Source: CAZZEX01 sp964653285 (GTDB lineage Bacteria; Chloroflexota; Anaerolineae; B4-G1). From it: 7,611 nt of DNA. Below are positions 1-5,235 of the stretch, one piece after another; the first letter of the stretch is position 1, and each line of letters begins with the position of its first letter. The translations under genes were made by a program, and so were the position numbers. Location of the stretch: positions 1-7,611 of the forward strand of contig CAZZEX010000154.1 of the NCBI GenBank assembly GCA_964653285.1, written 5' to 3'. Below the pieces are notes generated by a model. The model saw nothing but the letters and a program-made list of their open reading frames with translations. It did no database searches and had not been told where the DNA came from.

Positions 1-1
1 G

Positions 2-97
2 TACGTCTTTGTCATTCCCATAGTTTTCGACCTCTTCTTTAGAGTCCCTCTGTTGACCACAGTACCAGAGACATTGGGAACGGAACATCCCATTTAG
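2..97 (+). CDS. Possible C-terminal end of an upstream membrane protein (partial)
   Basis: Reading from base 2 gives 31 codons ending in TAG at 95-97, starting YVFVIPIVFDLFFRVPLL. The stretch is strongly hydrophobic and then turns polar, as in the last membrane helix and tail of a transporter. The VFDLFFRVPL pattern recalls the tail of small tripartite tricarboxylate transporter subunits (DUF1468), and selenium-transport membrane proteins also occur next to selD in other genomes, but neither family can be assigned from 31 residues. It ends 40 bases before selD, so co-transcription is possible. It could equally be a chance open frame. Confidence 0.3.
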   Translation, partial: YVFVIPIVFDLFFRVPLLTTVPETLGTEHPI

Positions 98-137
98 AAG
101 GAAGGTCAGCGTAGCGGTGGCTTACAGAGGTATTGAG

Positions 138-1181
138 ATGGAGAAAATCCGCTTAACGGCGCTAGCCAGCGGCACGGGCTGAGCGTCCAAGATGGGCCCT
201 GAGCCCTTGGCGCAGGTGCTGCGCCCTCTGAGCGGGATGTTTCCCGCCAAAGAATATCCCGATTTGCTCGTCGGCCTGGGGGTGAGCGATGACGCTGCCG
301 TCTATCGCATCAGCGATGAACTGGCCATTATTCTGACCCTCGACTTCTTTGCGCCCGTCGTTGACGATCCCTACGACTACGGAGCCATCGCCGCTGCCAA
401 TGCCATGAGCGACGTGTATGCCATGGGCGGTGAAGTGGTCCTGGCCCTCAACATCTGCGGTTTCCCCATTGATCTCCCTTCAAAGATGGTGAGTGAGATC
501 CTACGCGGAGGGGCTGAGAAGGTCGCTGAAGCCGGGGCTGCCCTGGCCGGGGGTCATACGGTGATAGACGAGGAGCCCAAGTATGGCCTGGCTGTGGTAG
601 GCTTTGTCCATCCCGACCACATCGCCACCAAGGCTGCAGCAAAGGCCGGCGATGTGCTGGTCCTGACCAAGCCCCTGGGTGTAGGCATCATCGCCAGCGC
701 ACTCAAGAGGGAGATGGCCAAACCGGATCACGTGAGGGCGGCAGTGGAGGTGATGAAGGCACTGAACAGAAAAGCCGCGCAATTGATGCAGCAAGTGGGT
801 GTAGACGCTGTTACCGACATCACCGGATTCGCTCTGCTGGGCCACGCCCAGGAGATGGCCGAAAAAAGCGGGGTGGGGATTTACCTTAATTTGGAGAGCC
901 TACCTTTCTTGGAAGGGGCGAAAGGGTATGCCGAAGATGATATCTTCCCCGCCGGCGCTGACCGGAACCAGAAGTATTATGCCCCGCACGTTCGCTTCGC
1001 GCCTTCTGTCCCTGAGTGGATGCAGATGCTTCTCTACACGCCAGAGACCTCAGGCGGCCTGCTCATAGCCGTGCCGGAGAAGAATCTGGGGGGACTCAGC
1101 GCGCTTTTCGACCGGGAAGGACAATCCTACTGGGTCTTCGGACGCGTCGTGGAGGGCAAGGGTGTAGAGGTAAGTGGGTGA
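138..1181 (+). CDS. selD: Selenide, water dikinase SelD (selenocysteine-containing)
   Basis: SelD makes selenophosphate from selenide and ATP, the selenium donor for selenocysteine and selenouridine synthesis in the cytoplasm. I start it at ATG 138, preceded by AGAGG at 126-130 with 7 bases of spacing. This gives 347 residues, the usual family length. The N-terminus reads MEKIRLTALASGTG, then TGA (180-182), then ASKMGP. This aligns with the family active site (GAGCGCK in E. coli), so residue 15 is read as selenocysteine in place of the catalytic Cys, with the essential Lys at 18. The second Cys of the E. coli motif is absent (Ser17). Other landmarks are SDDAAVY (50-56), TLDFFAPVVDDP, AANAMSDVYAMGG, ALAGGHTV, DITGFALLGH and TPETSGGLL. 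A start at ATG 192 would drop the selenocysteine and Lys18 and should be rejected. Selenocysteine insertion is inferred from alignment and the hairpin just downstream. Confidence 0.96.
180..225 (+). promoter_or_regulatory. Candidate bacterial SECIS element following the selenocysteine UGA
   Basis: After the UGA (180-182) the mRNA can form a perfect 6-bp stem, GGCGCA (209-214) with TGCGCC (220-225), closed by the 5-base loop GGTGC. The top, GCA-GGUGC-UGC, closely resembles the E. coli fdhF SECIS apical hairpin (GCA-GGUC-UGC), whose loop G and U contact SelB. The loop begins 32 bases after the UGA, within the range generally accepted for bacterial SECIS elements but farther than in fdhF. There is no bulged U in the stem, unlike fdhF. 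A small GGGC/GCCC hairpin at 194-206 can form just before it. The hairpin lies wholly in the coding sequence, as expected in bacteria. Function is inferred from fold and position. Confidence 0.72.
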
Positions 1182-1188
1182 GTAGCAG

Positions 1189-1219
1189 GTTGATAGGCGC
1201 AGTTCGCTCGAAAATCAAC
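1189..1219 (+). other. Small inverted repeat between selD and the surface-protein gene
   Basis: GTTGAT (1189-1194) and ATCAAC (1214-1219) are perfect complements around a 19-base interior that has a further GCG/CGC pairing. No U-run follows, so a standard terminator is unlikely. It could modestly affect read-through from selD into the next gene, or be chance. Confidence 0.25.
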
Positions 1220-1236
1220 AGAAAGAAAGGAGTAAG

Positions 1237-2571
1237 ATGATGAAAGTGAAAAAGTTTCTCTCAAGCGTTCTGCTCATTGGTCTGGCCCTTGTTCTTGTAG
1301 GGAGCATGGGACCAGGCTTGGCTCAAGGGCCAGGACCGCAAGGGCCGCTGAGCCCCCAGGACGCAGTTGGCACGGCCTTCACCTACCAGGGCCGCCTCAC
1401 CGACGACGGCAGCCCGGCCAACGGCGAGTACGACTTTCGGTTCGAACTCTACGACGCTGCCAGCGGTGGGGCCCAGGTGGGCAGCATGGTCTCCAAAGAG
1501 AACACCGCCGTCACTGATGGCCTGTTCACGGTGGAACTGGACTTTGGCAGCGGCATCTTCACAGGCGACGCCCGCTGGCTGGAGATCGGCGTGCGGCCAG
1601 GCGCCAGCGGCGGCCTCTTCACCACTCTTACGCCGCGCCAGGCCCTGACCCCGGCACCCTATGCTTTGGGCCTACGGCCAGGAGCGCAGGTGATTAGCGA
1701 AGAAAGTGGAGGAGATGCAATCTATGCCGAGATCACCACTTCCAGCGGTACAGGCATGGTAGGCAGAGCAACCGCTAGCAGCGGCAACAATTTCGGCGTC
1801 CGCGGCCTGACCGACTCCTCTGGAGGAACAGGCGTGTTCGGTTGGGCCGGTAGCACCACTAGCGGCACCGACGGCCGCCCCTACGGTGTCTACGGTTACA
1901 GCAACAGTGGTCACGGAGTCTATGGTCAGACCCTTGGCGACTGGAACTGGGTTTCCGGCGTGTACGGTGAGGCCTGTATGGATCACGCAAACGGTGTGAC
2001 TGGTTGGAACACCGCCGCTGGCATTGGCGTGTATGCCTGGAGTGAGGAGGGCACCGGGATGGTGGTCAAGAGCGGGGGCAGTGTCTTCAAGGGCTATGAC
2101 ATCTCACCATCAGAGAACCTCCGGTTTCAAGTCACTAACGCTGGCGATGTTCATGCCGATGGGACCTATTCTAGCCCTGCTTCCGACTTTGCCGAGATGC
2201 TCCCCGCCGTAGAGGGACTGGAGCCGGGCGACGTGCTGGTTGTCGGCTCTGACGGTCAGTTGCTCCGCAGTTCGAGCACCTACGACGCCAGCGTGATGGG
2301 CGTCTACTCCACCCAACCCGGCTTCATCGGCGGCTCTGACGAGGAGATGGAGAACCCCGGCGAAGTGCCACTGGCCATCGTGGGCATCGTGCCGGTCAAG
2401 GCCAGTGCCGAGAATGGCCCCATCGCCCCCGGCGACCTGCTCACCACCTCGTCCACGCCAGGCCACGCGATGCGTGCCGGTCACTTCGTCGGCGGCACCA
2501 TCATCGGCAAGGCGCTGGAGCCGCTGGAAGAGGGCACCAGCGTCATCCGGATGCTGGTGACGCTCCAGTAG
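1237..2571 (+). CDS. Secreted surface protein with Gly-rich repeats and peptidase G2-like C-terminal domain
   Basis: The function is unknown; it is probably an extracellular surface or fibre protein. Residues 1-30 are a signal peptide: KVKK, then a hydrophobic core, then cleavage near GLA-Q. Residues about 48-145 form the FTYQGRL...ANGEYDFRFELYD...LTPRQALTPAPYAL module, widespread in secreted Chloroflexota proteins. Residues 187-265 carry irregular GVRG, GVFG and GVYG repeats, which suggest beta-rich or trimeric fibre structure. Residues 310-444 (YSSPASDFAEML, then GDVLVVGSDGQLL, ASVMGVYSTQPG and PGDLLTTSSTPGHAM) resemble the peptidase G2/intramolecular-chaperone domain of phage appendage proteins, where self-cleavage occurs near a similar Ser-Asp site. 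That match is from memory. AAAGGAG at 1226-1232 is 4 bases from ATG 1237 but 7 from ATG 1240, so the second Met may be the real start. The stop is within bases of the next gene's ATG, implying one operon. Confidence 0.85.
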   Translation: MMKVKKFLSSVLLIGLALVLVGSMGPGLAQGPGPQGPLSPQDAVGTAFTYQGRLTDDGSPANGEYDFRFELYDAASGGAQVGSMVSKENTAVTDGLFTVELDFGSGIFTGDARWLEIGVRPGASGGLFTTLTPRQALTPAPYALGLRPGAQVISEESGGDAIYAEITTSSGTGMVGRATASSGNNFGVRGLTDSSGGTGVFGWAGSTTSGTDGRPYGVYGYSNSGHGVYGQTLGDWNWVSGVYGEACMDHANGVTGWNTAAGIGVYAWSEEGTGMVVKSGGSVFKGYDISPSENLRFQVTNAGDVHADGTYSSPASDFAEMLPAVEGLEPGDVLVVGSDGQLLRSSSTYDASVMGVYSTQPGFIGGSDEEMENPGEVPLAIVGIVPVKASAENGPIAPGDLLTTSSTPGHAMRAGHFVGGTIIGKALEPLEEGTSVIRMLVTLQ

Positions 2572-2580
2572 GAGGAGACG

Positions 2581-2880
2581 ATGAGACGAGCAACGATTCT
2601 TCTAGCCTTGGCCGCCCTACTGCTGCTGGCCTCCGTCGCTCTGCGGAGTCCGGCTCCTGCGGTGGCTCAGTCCGGCGGGGACTACGACCTGACCTGGAAC
2701 ACAGTTGACGGCGGCGGCTACACCTTCAGCACCGGCGGGGACTACTCCCTGGGTGGCACCATCGGCCAGCCCGACGCCGGGGTGCTGACTGGAGGTGACT
2801 ACACCTTGGGCGGCGGCTTCTGGAGCGGTGGAGCGATAGGGCACAAAATCTACCTGCCGCTGATACTGCGGAACTACTGA
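2581..2880 (+). CDS. Small secreted GGDY-repeat protein with YLPLILRN C-terminal tail
   Basis: The protein has 99 residues and unknown function. Residues 1-30 are a signal peptide (MRRATILLALAALLLLASVA, cleavage near AVA-Q). The mature part has three units starting GGDY at residues 32, 52 and 71, with GTIGQPDAG and GGGFWSGG between or after them; the TIGQPDAG...GGFW pattern recurs in secreted proteins of Chloroflexota and Planctomycetes. It ends KIYLPLILRNY. Tails of the form YLPLVLRN are very frequent at the C-termini of exported Chloroflexota proteins and probably serve as a sorting or anchoring signal, though I know of no proof. A strong GGAGGAG overlaps the stop of the previous gene, 9 bases upstream, so the two are likely co-translated. 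The short mature region (about 70 residues) looks like the minimal repeat-plus-tail end of larger family members. Confidence 0.82.
   Translation: MRRATILLALAALLLLASVALRSPAPAVAQSGGDYDLTWNTVDGGGYTFSTGGDYSLGGTIGQPDAGVLTGGDYTLGGGFWSGGAIGHKIYLPLILRNY
2674..2802 (+). repeat. Three GGDY-coding repeats at 57-60 base spacing
   Basis: GGCGGGGACTAC occurs exactly at 2674-2685 and 2734-2745, and as GGAGGTGACTAC at 2791-2802. Each encodes GGDY and is followed by a Leu-Gly type segment. The spacing is 60 then 57 bases, about 20 residues per unit. Exact DNA identity of the first two suggests recent duplication or a strong constraint. Confidence 0.75.
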
Positions 2881-2890
2881 TGACTAACTG

Positions 2891-2924
2891 GGCACTGGGG
2901 CAGGCCTCGGTCTGCCCTGGTGCT
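2891..2924 (+). terminator. Long hairpin after the secreted-protein pair, possible terminator
   Basis: Bases 2891-2903 pair with 2912-2924 in a continuous 13-pair stem with only G-U wobbles (GCACTGGGGCAG against CTGCCCTGGTGC) and an 8-base loop. It begins 11 bases after the stop of the GGDY gene, the right place for transcript termination or 3'-end protection. No U-run follows, so it is not a classic Rho-independent terminator. Confidence 0.45.
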
Positions 2925-2941
2925 CGCCAATAGCGAACTGC

Positions 2942-3060
2942 GCTTAACAAGGGCGCCAACCCGACCGCGCTTCGCGTGTGGTCAGCGGCAGCACAACGCG
3001 CTTTGTGGCTAGGTTTCTAGCGAAAATGATTTACGCGCGGTCGCGCGGCGGGTTACGCCC
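2942..3060. repeat. Large imperfect palindrome, attC-like or MITE-like
   Basis: The left arm GGGCGCCAACCCGACCGCGC (2951-2970) is nearly the reverse complement of the right arm GCGCGGCGGGTTACGCCC (3043-3060), with two small bulges. The 72-base interior holds GCTAG-GTTT-CTAGC (3008-3021) and a GC-rich hairpin at about 2964-2980. The left edge, GCTTAAC (2942-2948), fits the RYYYAAC consensus of integron attC sites, but the right edge lacks a clear GTTRRRY. Imperfect palindromes with bulged arms are typical of attC sites and of the dispersed palindromes common in Chloroflexota intergenic DNA. No integrase is in view. It occupies most of the gap before cooC. Confidence 0.45.
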
Positions 3061-3087
3061 GTACCGATAGGTGGAAAGGGAATTAGG

Positions 3088-3858
3088 ATGAAGAAAATGG
3101 CAATCTGTGGAAAGGGAGGCAGCGGGAAAAGCACCGTCGTCGCCCTCCTGGCAGGTGGCCTGCGGGACAGAGGCTATCGGGTGTTAGTGGTTGACTCCGA
3201 TGAGTCGAATCCAGGGCTTTACCGAACGCTCGGCTTCGGCAAACGGCCCGTCCCTCTCCTGGAGCTCGTTGGGGGAAAGAAAAAGGTATTTCCGACGTTC
3301 TCCGGGGAATCAGATCTCCGCGAGAGCCTCCTGACGCGGGAGGAGTTCCGCGTCGCGGATCTCCCCGGCGACTACGTCGTGGAGAGGGACGGCATCGGGT
3401 TGGTCTGCATAGGCAAGATCCTCCAGTCGCTTGAGGGCTGTGCCTGCCCCATGGGGGTGTTGAGCCGCGAATTCCTGAAAAGGCTCTCGTTGCAGAAGGA
3501 CGAGGTGGCCGTTGTTGACATGGAGGCCGGCATAGAGCATTTTGGCAGAGGCGTTGAGACGAGTATAGACAGCGTACTTATCGTGACTGAACCCTCTTTC
3601 GATTCGCTGGAACTTGCTGAAAAGATAAACACCCTCGCTGCCGAGGTCGGGGTGGAGCGTGTGTGGACCGTTCTCAACAAAGTCAGGTCTAAGGAAATCG
3701 CTTCGAGATTGAGAGAAGAACTGGAGGAGAGAGGCATCTCCGTCATTGGATCCATCGGTTATGAGCCGGAGATCTTCCAGTCCGGCCTGGAGGGGCGTCC
3801 GGTTCGTCGCGATAGGATGGAGACGGACATCGGGAGCATACTGGATCAGTTGCTGTAG
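3088..3858 (+). CDS. cooC: CooC-type nickel-insertion ATPase (MinD/ParA-like)
   Basis: CooC proteins use ATP-driven dimerisation to load nickel into carbon monoxide dehydrogenase; relatives serve acetyl-CoA synthase. The 256 residues match the family length. The deviant Walker A GKGGSGKST spans residues 8-16, with signature Lys9 and Lys14. The switch region is VVDSDESN (34-41), VVDMEAGIEHFGRG (142-155) is the Walker B-like segment, and the nucleotide-base motif is LNKV (196-199). CAC at 118-120, followed by PMG, matches the CxC metal site shared across the CooC dimer, which separates it from MinD and Mrp. ATG 3088 follows AAAGGGA (3075-3081). It is 9 bases from cooT, so the two are almost certainly co-expressed. 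The client enzyme is not in the window. The less likely alternative is a CooC-like ATPase for another nickel or corrinoid system. Confidence 0.9.
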   Translation: MKKMAICGKGGSGKSTVVALLAGGLRDRGYRVLVVDSDESNPGLYRTLGFGKRPVPLLELVGGKKKVFPTFSGESDLRESLLTREEFRVADLPGDYVVERDGIGLVCIGKILQSLEGCACPMGVLSREFLKRLSLQKDEVAVVDMEAGIEHFGRGVETSIDSVLIVTEPSFDSLELAEKINTLAAEVGVERVWTVLNKVRSKEIASRLREELEERGISVIGSIGYEPEIFQSGLEGRPVRRDRMETDIGSILDQLL

Positions 3859-3867
3859 GGGGGGATT

Positions 3868-4098
3868 ATGTGCTTGGCTACGGTCTATGTTGAAGATGGC
3901 GGCCAAAGGGAAGAAGTGATGCAGGACGTGGCCTGGATCAAGCCTGGGAGCGGCGGACTTCAATTGATCACCTTTTTGGGGGAAATCAGGCTATTTCAGG
4001 CCAGGATCAAGAGCGTCGATCTGGTGAACGGTTTGATCGTTCTGGAAAGGATGACTACTGATCCGCCCCAAATGGTATCCAGCGATCGAAAGGACTAA
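3868..4098 (+). CDS. cooT: CooT-type small nickel-binding protein
   Basis: The protein has 76 residues. It begins MCLATVYVED and continues LQLITFLGEI and IKSVDLVNGLIVLE, the pattern of the CooT family, formerly predicted as a small RNA-binding protein. In Rhodospirillum rubrum CooT, Cys2 binds one nickel ion per dimer and supports CO dehydrogenase maturation. Here Cys2 is present and is the only Cys, in keeping with that role. The core (residues 1-62) has the usual family length, and the last 14 residues are a polar tail of no known role. The gene starts 9 bases after cooC, with the G-run GGGGGGA as its ribosome-binding site. Placement beside a CooC gene strongly supports the call. The nickel-delivery partner CooJ is not seen. 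Confidence 0.8.
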   Translation: MCLATVYVEDGGQREEVMQDVAWIKPGSGGLQLITFLGEIRLFQARIKSVDLVNGLIVLERMTTDPPQMVSSDRKD

Positions 4099-4118
4099 GA
4101 GGGTATCTGAGAATTCAC

Positions 4119-4150
4119 CACGAAGGCACAAAGACACCAGGAAACAAGGG
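4119..4150. repeat. 8-base periodic repeat remnant (CACGAAGG type)
   Basis: Four consecutive 8-base units, CACGAAGG, CACAAAGA, CACCAGGA and AACAAGGG, follow TTCAC in the gap before the DUF1638 gene. Sequences of the form TTCACCACGAAGGCACAAAG are common dispersed intergenic repeats in environmental bacterial genomes, as I recall them. The last unit overlaps the ribosome-binding site of the next gene. Confidence 0.45.
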
Positions 4151-4158
4151 AGAGAGCG

Positions 4159-4836
4159 ATGGCTGAAATCACCCACTCTACATTCGAGGACCGTTGCATC
4201 ATATCCTGCGGGATGTTGCACCCCGAGATAACCCATCTGATGGAGAGCGGTTTTCTGAATCCGCTCCGGATCCTTTTTACACCACCAGGTCTGCACGCCT
4301 TGCCCGATAGGCTGGAGGAGCATCTCCTGAACAGACTGGCACAGGCCCTGGAATCATGTCCCGACCACAAGATCATCGTCGTGTATGGGAAGAAGTGCTA
4401 CATCAGCACTGATGAGCCGCTCAAACGGGTGGACTCGATCCTGCAGGCAGCGGGCCAGGGGATCATCAGGGTACAGGGAGACTACGGCTACGATATGCTG
4501 GCTGGCTTCGAGGATCGGCAGCGCATCAGCGGGGGAAGGCAGGACAAGACCCTCTGGTTCACGCCAGGCTGGCTCAAGAGCTGGAAAGTGATCTACCAGA
4601 AGTATTTTGGATGGGATGATGCGGACGCCAACGCGAACTTTCCAGGATTCTACGACAAAATCATCGTCCTGGACAGCCTTGGCCTCGCCGAGGAGTATAT
4701 GGCGCAGCACGCCGAGGAGATTCTGGAATTGTTCGACTGGACGGGTCTGGAGGTAGAGTTCCATCCCATCACCCCCGACCGTTTCAAGGGATTGCTGGTA
4801 GACAGCCTGTCGCCTCAAGGCGAACGAGGAGTTTGA
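4159..4836 (+). CDS. DUF1638 family protein
   Basis: DUF1638 proteins are soluble, of unknown function, and often sit beside corrinoid proteins, methylamine or methanol methyltransferase genes and reductive activators in methanogens and acetogens. The 225 residues show the family order: IISCGML (14-20, Cys17), PPGLHALPDRLEEHL (42-56), KIIVVYGKKC (71-80, Cys80), RVQGDYGYDMLAG (104-116), TLWFTPGWLKSW (131-142), and a C-terminal half with ILELFDWTGLEVEFHP. Cys17 and Cys80 could form a metal site. Many members have an HDC motif where this one reads GYD, so one usual Cys may be missing; this comparison is from memory. ATG 4159 follows GGGAGAG (4148-4154). It lies 60 bases after cooT and probably belongs to the same unit, which hints at a role in nickel or corrinoid protein maturation (inference). 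Confidence 0.78.
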   Translation: MAEITHSTFEDRCIISCGMLHPEITHLMESGFLNPLRILFTPPGLHALPDRLEEHLLNRLAQALESCPDHKIIVVYGKKCYISTDEPLKRVDSILQAAGQGIIRVQGDYGYDMLAGFEDRQRISGGRQDKTLWFTPGWLKSWKVIYQKYFGWDDADANANFPGFYDKIIVLDSLGLAEEYMAQHAEEILELFDWTGLEVEFHPITPDRFKGLLVDSLSPQGERGV

Positions 4837-4837
4837 A

Positions 4838-4882
4838 ATGAGCGTGATCACGGCGCAGGTCAGCCTCTATCCATTGCGGCAG
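4838..4882 (+). pseudogene. Start of a YkoF-like thiamine-binding protein gene (fragment)
   Basis: ATG 4838 opens MSVITAQVSLYPLRQ, which matches the first beta strand of the thiamine-binding YkoF/MTH1187-type family (ITAQVSLYPL). After residue 15 the frame turns into VSRRSSPH and stops at 4907-4909, while the DNA from about 4882 onward reads as a methyltransferase in another frame. A complete family member would need roughly 80 or more further codons. The start lies 1 base after the DUF1638 stop and has GAGGAG upstream, so it was probably once an intact gene in this operon. Only 15 residues support the family call. Confidence 0.55.
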
Positions 4883-5235
4883 GTCTCGAGGCGCTCATCA
4901 CCACACTAAAGTTCCTGGAGCATCCGCAGGAAGCGCTGGCGGAGGCGCTACGTGTGGCTCGGCGTGGCGTGGTGCTGGGCGTGCTCAACCGCTGGAGTGT
5001 GCTCGGCCTGCAGCGCCGGCTGGCGGGGCTCTTCCGGCCGACGGTCTACGACGCCGCGCACTTCTACGGCGTGGGGGAGTTGAAGCGGATGCTGCGGTCA
5101 GTGACCGGCGTGAAAGGGCACATCGTGTGGCGCACCACTCTGTTCCCTCACGGCTGGTCGCAGGCTCGATTGCCCTGGGGAGGCTTCATCGGGATGGCAT
5201 TGATCGCGAGTGATGGGTCTCGGGAGGTGGGATGA
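4882..5235 (+). pseudogene. C-terminal part of a class I SAM-dependent methyltransferase (5'-truncated)
   Basis: From about 4882 the frame reads GLEALITTLKFLEHPQEALA, then EALRVARRGVVLGVLNRWS, FRPTVYDAAHFYGVGELKRM, and WRTTLFP...LPWGGFIGMALIA. This is the second half of a type-11 (UbiE-like) methyltransferase: the strand-4 region before the LKFLEHP loop, strand 5 (VVLGVL), and the C-terminal segment. The glycine-rich SAM-binding motif (GxGxG) that should lie 50-70 residues earlier is absent, and no start codon precedes the homologous part. GTG 4954 is in frame but would cut the domain in the middle. The gene has therefore lost its 5' half and is likely inactive. Its TGA (5233-5235) overlaps the next gene's ATG, so it was translationally coupled to the ferredoxin before the deletion. 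Confidence 0.75.

Noticed and set aside
53..98. Sigma-70 promoter upstream of selD (TTGACC at 53-58)
   Set aside because: No TATAAT-like box lies 16-18 bases downstream; the closest AT-rich stretch (TTTAGA, 93-98) is 34 bases away.
192..1181. SelD starting at ATG 192
   Set aside because: This start drops the catalytic selenocysteine and Lys18; the family-like N-terminus continues upstream in the same frame through TGA to ATG 138.
2971..3042. A small gene inside the palindrome, as an integron cassette would carry
   Set aside because: The 72-base interior has no start with a ribosome site and no useful open frame; it is structural sequence.
3310..3963. 217-codon open frame on the minus strand
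   Set aside because: It lies opposite cooC, which has full Walker A and CxC motifs; no recognisable protein features.
4834..4836. TGA at the end of the DUF1638 gene as a second selenocysteine codon, since the methyltransferase frame continues in phase
   Set aside because: The sequence around it does not align with a Cys of either family, no GGU-type hairpin follows, and another gene start (ATG 4838) lies right behind it. A normal stop is simpler.
4954..5235. Functional 93-residue gene starting at GTG 4954
   Set aside because: Methyltransferase homology extends upstream of GTG 4954 and the SAM-binding half is missing, so this is the middle of a broken gene.
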